From NCBI GenBank assembly GCA_025642075.2, contig JAODUO010001356.1:51001-115000 (forward strand): a DNA stretch of 64,000 bases, written 5' to 3'. Position 1 is the stretch's first letter. Every line of letters begins with the position of its first letter. This DNA comes from Ridgeia piscesae (lineage: Eukaryota; Annelida; Polychaeta; Sabellida; Siboglinidae). This document shows positions 27,185 to 38,200 of the stretch, in pieces. The notes beneath the pieces are model-generated. The model was not told the origin of the DNA. It worked only from the letters and a program-made list of their open reading frames with translations, and ran no database searches. A program made the position numbers and the translations under genes.

Positions 27185-27440
27185 CGACTGTCACGTGGGT
27201 GGGATGACAGTCATGTGGTTAAGACGCCTGTCACATCGTTGAGTTGACTGTCACGTGGTTGGGATGATTTTCGTGTGGTTGAAACGACTGTCGTTTGGTT
27301 GAGACGATTGTCACGTGGCTGCGTTGACTGTCATATGATTGAACGACTGTCACGTGGTTAATACAACTGTCACGTGACTGAGACGACTGTCACGTGATTG
27401 AGACGACTGTCGCCTGTTTCGTGAGACGACTTTCACGTTG
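27185..27440 (+). repeat. About 20-bp degenerate minisatellite rich in CACGTG
   Basis: Unit roughly GACTGTCACGTGGTTGAGAC, 12-13 copies. Six units keep a perfect CACGTG palindrome (27192, 27252, 27312, 27351, 27371 and 27391), and a seventh lies at 27037. CACGTG is the E-box bound by bHLH-zipper factors such as Myc/Max and USF. Confidence 0.7.
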
Positions 27441-28200
27441 TTGAGCTGGGACACTTCATCGGGTGGACACCGTTGTAGCAAGTGCCTGGTTTTAGGTCAA
27501 TGCAACTACTGTTTACTGGGCATAACAAGACTACCGAAATGTTGCGGAATCAGAAACCATCCTAACTTGGCGTGCATAGTTTTCTGCGACGCGGATTCGC
27601 GACCCAAACTCGCGACTGTCGGTGGTGCGCGTGCCGTGCCGTGCCGTGCCGCTCGTGACGTCCTCGGTCGACGTTCTTCGGCGCATTTGCGCTGCGTTTC
27701 TTCGCAACTACGTTATTGTTCACCGGTTCAGTTCGGCTGAATCGTCACTTTGTCTCCAAGCCTCGCCGTCTCCGCTCGCAGCCGGCGACGTCCAGCGGCC
27801 CCGGACACCCACCGGACACCGACCACGACGACGACGACAACGGAGACGATTTGGACGAACTGAAGCGAGCGAAAAACAACGTCGTTTGAAAAAGCACGGC
27901 GCAGACAAGCGAAGAAGCGACAACCGAGAGCGGCGGCCGCTCGTCAACCGGCGACCGCCAGGCCCGGGCCGGTTCGGTCCGGCTCGACGGTGCTGCCCGC
28001 CGGCTGGTTGAAGTTGATCCGTGACGAGGTGAGCACGTGGACCCCGTCGGTGCACAACGAGTTCTTTCTTGCGCGATGGTAGCAGCATCAGGTACAGGAT
28101 GGTTCTCGTGGTGAGGGTGTGGACGAGACAGGTCGCTGCCGGCAGCGAGCACCACAGAGCGACGAGTCAACTGCCGCCGTCGGCCTCAGTTACGACAACA
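27441..28200. other. GC-rich, CpG-dense zone without assigned gene
   Basis: Clearly richer in C, G and CpG than the surroundings. Overlapping open frames on both strands (Arg/Pro-rich) follow from the composition. It could be downstream sequence of FAM78 (stop at 28622) or a promoter of an unseen gene. No family was recognised. Confidence 0.4.
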
Positions 28201-28621
28201 ATAACGCAAAGACGATGTATAAAAATAAAAAACAGGCAGTGTGTATTAAATAAATAATGGCGATAATAAATGCAAGAAGTCGGCAGCAGTCGTCGGAGTT
28301 CTCGACCCGGCCGACGCTGGTGGTTCGTTCTGAACGCGGAGACCCGTCGACTCGATTCACAGGAGAGCAGTTGACTTGCGCATCTGGTCCGTGACGGACC
28401 GATAAAATGTGCGAATACTTATATATAATTTCCATATTTATATATGTACACATAAATATATATCCGTATAAAATAAATAAATAGGTGCCTATGTTGATGT
28501 GTGGTGCAAAGCCGGCGGACCAGGCGGCGACCCTAGTTATCGCTTGACTCGGCACCGCCGGAACGAGGATGGCGAGATCGCGATGGCGAGAGACACAAAG
28601 ACCGACCGACAGTACGGTCGC
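28201..28621. other. Presumed FAM78 3' UTR
   Basis: Downstream of the stop on the minus strand. AT-rich at 28400-28490, no repeat of note. Confidence 0.45.
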
Positions 28622-29222
28622 TCAGATCTCGGGTTGCATGAGAGTCTGGTCGAGATCTCGCGTGATGATCAGGTACTTGTCCATGTTGACGGTCGTCTCC
28701 ATGGGCGGCACGATGATGCGGGGGTCGCCATGCGTCGGCCGCCAGATGAGCGTCTGCGAGTTGTTTGCATTGGGCGGGCGGAGGGCGCACCGCTCGAGGA
28801 TGACGTCGTTGCACTCGAGCACGTGCGGCGGGTCCTGCTCGAGCGGACCCTTGACGCGCGCGCGACGGCCGAGAGGCTGCGAGGGGTTGACGTCGATGGC
28901 GAGGTTCATCGACCAGCAGATCGTCTTGAGCACGTGGTACTGGTTCGTGGCGAGGTCTTTGGCGACGAGGAACGTGAAGAAGCTCTGCTGGCGGTAGATG
29001 TGCGTCAGACGCGGCTTGCGGTCGTACTTGCTGTACGGGACGTACCACGTCACCTGCGGGAAGAAGTTGTCGTTCATGTGCACCGTGATTGTCTGGCGCG
29101 ACGTCGGCCCGTACAGCGTCTGTGTCTCGTTGCGCAGGCCGTACCACGGGTACTGCTTGCCGTCGGCGTCGCTGATCATCTTGTACTTGCCCAGCACGAT
29201 CTCCGGGAACTCCCAGCTCGTC
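28622..29222 (-). CDS. FAM78: FAM78 exon 3 with stop
   Basis: Starts after GTTGTGTTGCAG|G and encodes TSWEFPEIVLGKYKMISDAD to LMQPEI, stop TGA at 28622-28624. High third-position GC compared with the flanks supports coding. No clear AATAAA was found close downstream on the minus strand. Confidence 0.9.
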
Positions 29223-32200
29223 CTGCAACACAACGCGACGGCTCGTCAACGATACAGATCAAGTGTTGTCAACGATACAGATCAAGTGTTGTCAACGAGA
29301 CAGATCAAGTGTTGTCAACGAGACAGATCAAGTGTTGTCACCGAGACAGATCAAGTGTTGTCAACGAGACAGGTCAAGTGTTGTCAACGAGACAGATCAA
29401 GTGTTGTCAACGATACATATCAAGTGTTGTCAACGAGACAGATCAAGTGTTGTCAACGGACAGTTCAAGTGTTGTCAACGATACAAATCAAGTGTTGTCA
29501 ACGATACATATCAAGTGTTGTCAACGATACAGATCAAGTGTTGTCAACGATACAGATCAAGTGTTGTCAACGATACAGATCAAGTGTTGTCAACGATACA
29601 GATCAAGTGTTGTCAACGATACAGATCAAGTGTTGTCAACGAGACAGATCAAGTGTTGTCAACGAGACAGATCAAGTGTTGTCACCGAGACAGATCAAGT
29701 GTTGTCAACGATACATATCAAGTGTTGTCAACGAGACAGATCAAGTGTTGTCAACGATACAGATCAAGTGTTGTCAACGATACATATCAAGTGTTGTCAA
29801 CGAGACAGATCAAGTGTTGTCAACGGACAGTTCAAGTGTTGTCAACGATACAAATCAAGTGTTGTCAACGATACAGATCAAGTGTTGTCAACGATACATA
29901 TCAAGTGTTGTCAACGATACATATCAAGTGTTGTCAACGATACAGATCAAGTGTTGTCAACGATACAGATCAAGTGTTGTCAACGATACAAATCAAGTGT
30001 TGTCAACGATACAAGATCAAGTGTTGTCAACGATACAGATCAAGTGTTGTCAACGAGACAGATCAAGTGTTGTCAACGAGACAGATCAAGTGTTGTCAAC
30101 GATACAGATCAAGTGTTGTCAACGATACAGATCAAGTGTTGTCAACGATACAGATAAAGTGTTGTCAACGATACAGATCAAGTGTTGTCAACGATACAGA
30201 TCAAGTGTTGTCAACGATACAAATCAAGTGTTGTCAACGAGACAGATCAAGTGTTGTCAACGATACAGATCAAGTGTTGTCAACGATACAGATCAAGTGT
30301 TGTCAACGATACAAATCAAGTGTTGTCAACGATACAGATCAAGTGTTATCAACGATACAAATCAAGTGTTGATAACGATACAAATCAAGTGTTGTCAACG
30401 ATACAGATCGAGCATTATCAACGATACAGATCAAGTGTTGTCAACGATACAGATCAAGTGTTGTCAACGATACAGATCAAGTGTTATCAACGAGACAGGT
30501 CAAGTGTTGTCAACGAGACAGATCAAGTGTTATCAACGATACAGATCAAGTGTTATCAACGAGACAGATCAAGTGTTGTCAACGAGACAGATCAAGTGTT
30601 GTCAACGATACAGATCAAGTGTTATCAACGAGACAGGTCAAGTGTTGTCAACGATACAGATCAAGTGTTGTCAACGATACAGATCAAGTGTTGTCAACGA
30701 TACAGATCAAGCATTATCAACGATACAGATCAAGTGTTGTAACGATACAAATCAAGTGTTGTAACGATACAAACAAGTGTTGTCAACGATACAGATCAAG
30801 CATTATCAACGATACAGATCAAGTGTTATCAACGATACAGATCAAGTGTTGTCAACGAGACAGATCAAGTGTTGTCAACGATACAAATCAAGTGTTGTCA
30901 ACGATACAAATCAAGTGTTGTCAACGATACAAATCAAGTGTTGTCAACGAGACAGATCAAGTGTTGTCAACGATACAAATCAAGTGTTGTCAACGATACA
31001 AATCAAGTGTTGTCAACGATACAGATCAAGTGTTGTCAACGAGACAGATCAAGTGTTGTCAACGAGACAGATCAAGTGTTGTCAACGATACAGATCAAGT
31101 GTTGTCAACGAGACAGGTCAAGTGTTGTCAACGATACAAATCAAGTGTTGTCAACAATACAGATCAAGTGTTGTCAACGAGACAGATCAAGTGTTTGTCA
31201 ACGGAAAAACATAAAACAAGTGTTGTAACGATACAAATCAAGTGTTTGTCAACGAGAACAAGGTCAAGTGTTGTCAACGATACAAATCAAGTGTTGTCAA
31301 CGAGACAGGGTCAAGTGTTATCAACGAGACAGATCAAGTGTTGTCAACGAGACAGATCAAGTGTTTGATAAACGGATAAAAAATCAAGTGTTGTCAACGA
31401 GACAGATCAAGTGTTGTCAACGATACAGATCAAGTGTTATCAACGAGACAGATCAAGTGTTGTCAACGAGACAGATCAAGTGTTGTCAACGATACAAATC
31501 AAGTGTTATCAACGATACAGATCAAGTGTTATCAACGAGACGGTCAAGTGTTGTCAACGAGACAGGGTCAAGTGTTGTCAACGATACAGATCAAGTGTTG
31601 TCAACGATACAGATCAAGTGTTGTCAACGATACAGATCAAGTGTTGTCAACGATACAGATCAAGTGTTGTCAACGATACAGGTCAAGTGTTGTCAACGAG
31701 ACAGATCAAGTGTTGTCAACGATACAGATCAAGTGTTGTCAACAATACAGATCAAGTGTTGTCAACGAGACAGATCAAGTGTTGTCAACGAGACAGATTT
31801 AAGTGTTGTCAACGAGACAGATCAAGTGTTGTCAACGGACAGATCAAGTGTTGTCAACGAGACAGATCAAGTGTTGTCAACGAGACAGATCAAGTGTTGT
31901 CAACGATACAGATCAAGTGTTGTCAACGAGACAGATCAAGTGTTGTCAACGATACAGATCAAGTGTTGTCAACGATACAGATCAAGTGTTGTCAACGAGA
32001 CAGATCAAGTGTTGTCAACGAGACAGATCAAGTGTTGTCAACAATACAGATCAAGTGTTGTCAACGAGACGGATCAAGTGTTGTCAACGGACAGATCAAG
32101 TGTTGTCAACGAGACAGATCAAGTGTTGTCAACGAGACAGATCAAGTGTTGTCAACGAGACAGATCAAGTGTTGTCAACGAGACAGATCAAGTGTTGTCA

Positions 32201-35200
32201 ACGATACAGATCAAGTGTTGTCAACGAGACAGATCAAGTGTTGTCAACGAGACAGATCAAGTGTTGTCAACTGGACAGATCAAGTGTTGTCAACGAGACA
32301 GATCAAGTGTTGTCAACGAGACAGATCAAGTGTTGTCAACGAGACAGATCAAGTGTTGTCAACGAGACAGATCAAGTGTTGTCAACGAGACAGATCAAGT
32401 GTTGTCAACGAGACAGATCAAGTGTTGTCAACGAGACAGATCAAGTGTTGTCAACGAGACAGATCAAGTGTTGTCAACGAGACAGTTCAAGTGTTGTCAA
32501 CGAGACAGATCAAGTGTTGTCAACGAGACAGATCAAGTGTTGTCAACGAGACAGATCAAGTGTTGTCAACGAGACAGATCAAGTGTTGTCAACTGGACAG
32601 ATCAAGTGTTGTCAACGAGACAGATCAAGTGTTGTCAACTGGACAGATCAAGTGTTGTCAACGAGACAGATCAAGTGTTGTCAACGAGACAGATCAAGTG
32701 TTGTCAACTGGACAGATCAAGTGTTGTCAACGAGACAGATCAAGTGTTGTCAACGAGACAGATCAAGTGTTGTCAACGAGACAGATCAAGTGTTGTCAAC
32801 GAGACAGATCAAGTGTTGTCAACGAGACAGATCAAGTGTTGTCAACGAGACAGTTCAAGTGTTGTCAACGAGACAGATCAAGTGTTGTCAACTGGACAGA
32901 TCAAGTGTTGTCAACGAGACAGATCAAGTGTTGTCAACGAGACAGATCAAGTGTTGTCAACGAGACAGATCAAGTGTTGTCAACGAGACAGATCAAGTGT
33001 TGTCAACGAGACAGATCAAGTGTTGTCAACGAGACAGATCAAGTGTTGTCAACGAGACAGATCAAGTGTTGTCAACAATACAGATCAAGTGTTGTCAACG
33101 AGACAGATCAAGTGTTGTCAACGAGACAGATCAAGTGTTGTCAACGAGACAGATCAAGTGTTGTCAACGAGACAGATCAAGTGTTGTCAACGAGACAGAT
33201 CAAGTGTTGTCAACGAGACAGATCAAGTGTTGTCAACGAGACAGATCAAGTGTTGTCAACGAGACAGATCAAGTGTTGTCAACGAGACAGATCAAGTGTT
33301 GTCAACGAGACAGATCAAGTGTTGTCAACGAGACAGATCAAGTGTTGTCAACGAGACAGATCAAGTGTTGTCAACGAGACAGATCAAGTGTTGTCAACGA
33401 GACAGATCAAGTGTTGTCAACGAGACAGATCAAGTGTTGTCAACGAGACAGATCAAGTGTTGTCAACGAGACAGATCAAGTGTTGTCAACGAGACAGATC
33501 AAGTGTTGTCAACGAGACAGATCAAGTGTTGTCAACGAGACAGATCAAGTGTTGTCAACGAGACAGATCAAGTGTTGTCAACGAGACAGATCAAGTGTTG
33601 TCAACGAGACAGATCAAGTGTTGTCAACGAGACAGATCAAGTGTTGTCAACGAGACAGATCAAGTGTTGTCAACGAGACAGATCAAGTGTTGTCAACGAG
33701 ACAGATCAAGTGTTGTCAACGAGACAGATCAAGTGTTGTCAACGAGACAGGTCAAGTGTTGTCAACGATACAGATCAAGTGTTGTCAACGGACAGATCAA
33801 GTGTTTCAACAGAAGTCAAGTGTTGTCAACGAGACAGTTCAAGTGTTGTCAACGAGACAGGTCAAGTGTTGTCAACGAGACAGATCAAGTGTTGTCAACG
33901 AGACAGATCAAGTGTTGTCAACGAGACAGTTCAAGTGTTGTCAACGAGACAGATCAAGTGTTGTCAACGAGACAGATCAAGTGTTGTCAACGAGACAGAT
34001 CAAGTGTTGTCAACTGGACAGTTCAAGTGTTGTCAACGATACAAATCAAGTGTTGTCAACGAGACAGTTCAAGTGTTGTCAACGAGACAGATCAAGTGTT
34101 GTCAACGAGACAGATCAAGTGTTGTCAACGAGACAGATCAAGTGTTGTCAACGGACAGATTTAAGTGTTGTCAACGATACAAATCAAGTGTTGTCAACGA
34201 GACAGTTCAAGTGTTGTCAACGATACAAATCAAGTGTTGTCAACGATACAGATCAAGTGTTGTCAACGAGACAGATCAAGTGTTGTCAACGAGACAGATC
34301 AAGTGTTGTCAACGAGACAGATCAAGTGTTGTCAACGAGACAGATCAAGTGTTGTCAACGAATACAAGATCAAGTGTTGTCAACGAGACGGTCAAGTGTT
34401 GTCAACGAGACAGATCAAGTGTTGTCAATGAGACAGATCAAGTGTTGTCAACGAGACGGATCAAGTGTTGTCAACGAGACAGATCAAGTGTTGTCAACGA
34501 GACAGATCAAGTGTTGTCAACGAGACAGTCAAGTGTTGTCAACGAGACAGGGTCAAGTGTTGTCAACGAGACAGATCAAGTGTTGTCAACGGACAGATCA
34601 AGTGTTGTCAACGAGACGGATCAAGTGTTGTCAACGAGACAGATCAAGTGTTGTCAACGAGACAGATCAAGTGTTGTCAACGAGACAGATCAAGTGTTGT
34701 CAACGAGACAGGTCAAGTGTTGTCAACAATACAGATCAAGTGTTGTCAACGGACAGGGTCAAGTGTTGTTTAAATTTGACAATCAATTAGCAACGAGACT
34801 GGGTAAGGGGGTTGTCAATTAATACAGTCAAGGTTTTCAAGAGACAGGGGCAAGGATTTTAACATAAGCAAGTGTTGTCAACTGGACAGATCAAGTGTTT
34901 TCACTTTGTCAATGCATACAGCAGACAGAGGCTGGGATAGAGGGGGGTGTGAAGTTAGACTATAGGAAGGTGGAGGTAGACAGGGACATGGATGTAGACA
35001 TTAAGAATGTGTGGAGGTAGAGAGGGACATGGAGGTAGACATTAAGAATGTGTGGAGGTAGAGAGGGACATGGAGGAGACATTAATAATTTGGAGGTAGA
35101 CAGGGACATGGAGGTAGACATTAAGAATGTGTGGAGGTAGAGAGGGACATGGAGGTAGACATTAAGAATGTGTGGAGGTAGAGAGGGACATGGAGGGAGA

Positions 35201-38200
35201 CATTAAGAATGTGTGGAGGTAGAGAGGGACATGGAGGTAGACATTAAGAATTTGGAGGTAGACAGGGACATGGAGGTAGACATAAAGAAAGTGGAGGTAG
35301 ACAGGTACATGGAGGTAGACATTAAGAATTTGGAGGTGGACAGGGACGTGGAGGTAGACATTGAGAATGTGTGGAGGTAGAGAGGGACATGGAGGTAGAC
35401 ATTAAGAATTTGGAGGTAGACAGGGACATGGAGGTAGACATTAAGAATTTGGAGGTAGACAGGGACATGGAGGTAGACATTAAGAATTTGGAGGTGGACA
35501 GGGATATGGAGGTGACATTAAGAATTTGGAGGAAAACAGGAACATGGAGGTAGACATTACAAATGTGGAGGTGGACAGGGACGTGGAGGTAGACATTAAG
35601 AATTTGGAGGTAGACGTGGACATGGAGGTAGACATTAAGAATTTGGAGATAGACAGGGACATGGAGGTAGACATTAAGAATTTGGAGGTAGACAGGGATA
35701 TTGAGGTAGACATTAAGAATTTGGAGGTAGACAGGGATGTGGAGGTAGACATTAAGAATTTGGAGGTAGACAGGGACATGGAGGTAGACATAAAGAAAGT
35801 GGAGGTAAACAGGGACATGGAGGTAGACATTAAGAATGTGGAGGTAGACAGTGACATGGAGATAGACATTAAGAATTTGGAGGTAGACAGGGACATGGAG
35901 GTAGACATAAAGAAAGTGGAGGTAGACAGGGACATGGAGATAGACATTAAGAATTTGGAGGTAGACAGGGACATGGAGGTAGACATAAAGAAAGTGGAGG
36001 TAGACAGGTACATGGAGGTAGACATTAAGAATTTGGAGGTGGACAGGGACGTGGAGGTAGACATTAAGAATTTGGAGGTAGACAGGGACATGGAGGTAGA
36101 CATTAAGAATTTGGAGGTAGACAGGGACATGGAGGTAGACATTAAGAATTTGGAGGTAGACAGGGACATGGAGGTAGACATTAAGAATTTGGAGGTAGAC
36201 AGGGACATGGAGGTAGACATTAAAAATTTGGAGGTAGACAGCGACGTGGAGGTAGACATTAAAAATTTGGAGGTAGAGAGTGACATGGAGGTACACCATA
36301 GGAATTTGGGAGTAGAAAGGGACGTGCAGACAAGAAGTGGAGAAGCGAAGACAGGACACTTTTGTCTTCCAATGGCCATCGTCGTAAATGTCGACAACAA
36401 TAATAAAAAAATGTCTATACAGCAGGGCGCGGTGGCGTAGAGGCTAAAGTTCTGGACTCAAACCCAGGTTTGAATATCCGTGCTGCGGTGTTGGCCTTTA
36501 GGCAAGTTCGTTCACACCACAGCGCTCCAGTTCAGATAAATGAGTACCTGACTCTAAACAATGATGGACGTTTGTGTACGAAAATTTTCTCGCTTGAATT
36601 GCTTCGTGGCTGGATGTTTTCTCAGAAAAGTCAAGATGTAATTCGATTGAACAGGTCTGCCAGGGAGTAAAGCGTGAAGCGCTTTGAATAGTGCTAACTT
36701 TTAAGACGAACTGCAAATGTAAAACCACCGCCTGTTCACCAGACAAAGCCTGTACGGGTTTAAAAAAAACATTGTCTTAAGTTTATTTTAGTAAACTTGT
36801 CCTGCGGTCATAATTACATTTCTCTATGAATCCTTTTGTGAAGATGATTTTTGCTGCATTACAGCGCGCACACAAACACATATTTTAATTAGCTCAACTA
36901 GCATATAATTTTTAACTATTTGTTGATTAATAGTTTACTAGTTCACATATATTTATTATTATTATTACAATTGACACCTATACTATATTCCTGTAGTCGT
37001 TTATTATTAATTAACTATTTTGTATATTATGTGTATTTATTTATTGTGCAACTATGTAGGCATTTTATATACAAACTTTTTAATTTTAGTTTATCTAGTT
37101 AAGTTTCCGTACAACAATGATTTAGATATACGTATTCATATGTTTGACGCGCACTTTTATTATATTTATTTCTTATAATTGTTAATGTTGTCAATGTTGT
37201 AATCGCCGACAGCTGTTGATAGCCCCACGGCTATTGACCGCCCCACTATTGATCGTCCAATGGCTGTTGCCCGACCAGTCGACGAGAGCGTCTTCCAAGA
37301 AGACCGCAATGAACAAGCGTCTGCGCCCGAGTCAGTTACTGAGAAGCGAATTGATGCGACGCTCTCAAGCCGACTTGCGAATCGCAGTGACGTCTTAATT
37401 GGTCGCGAGACGGTCGGAAACTCGACACCCGTGGCCGAGTACAAAGCCCGCTTCCGTAGCGTCGTCATCGACCGAGCTGCGATTTTCATGGAAATGCAAA
37501 CGAAGCGTCAATTTCTTAAAACGACATCAGGCGGCGAACGAGTGCTGTCAACATCGGCTGACGCTGTCAACATCGGCAGACAGCAACTGGTGCTGTCAAC
37601 GTCAGCAGACAGCAACTGACGCTCTCAACATAGGCGACAGCAACTGACGCTCTCAACATAGGCGACAGCAGCTCACGCTGTCAACATCGGCTGACAGCAA
37701 CTGACGCTCTCAACATAGGCGACAGCAACTGACGCTCTCAACATAGGCGACAGCAGCTCACGCTGTCAACATCGGTTGACAGCAACTGACGCTCTCAACA
37801 TAGACGACAGCAGCTCACGCTGTTAACATCGGCTGACAGCAACTGACGCTCTCAACATAGGCGACAGCAGCTCACGCTGTCAACATCGGCTGACAGCAAC
37901 TGACGCTCTCAACATAGGCGACAGCAGCTCACGCTGTCAACGTCGGCAGACAGCAACTGACGCTGTCAACATTGGCAGAAAGAAATTGACGCTGTCGACA
38001 TCGGCAGATAACAACTCACGTTATCAACATCGGCAGACACCAATTGATGCTGTCAACGTCGGCAGACAGCAACTGACGCTGTCGTAATTGACAGAAAGCA
38101 ATTGACGCTGTTAACATCGGCAGATAACAACTCACGTTATCAGCATCGGCAGACACCAATTGATGCTGTCAACATCGGCAGACAGCAACTGACGCTGTCA

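Noticed and set aside
27622..28170. Arg/Pro-rich frames on both strands
   Set aside because: Composition of a GC-rich zone; no domain, no splice support.
28533..29249. 238-codon minus frame over the same exon
   Set aside because: Wrong frame; Arg/Ala/His-rich translation with no homology, while the overlapping 203-codon frame matches FAM78.
28499..30157. 552-codon plus-strand frame starting over FAM78 exon 3
   Set aside because: Antisense shadow of a high-GC exon running into the 23-bp array.
31268..34822. 1,184-codon plus-strand open frame and its overlapping companions
   Set aside because: Pure 23-bp tandem repeat with no stop in any plus frame, no unique coding flank, inside a FAM78 intron. 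The reading frame changes with each unit.
35322..36400. Minus-strand frames of 345 and 306 codons (Tyr/Leu- or Ser-rich)
   Set aside because: By-products of the 39-bp array.
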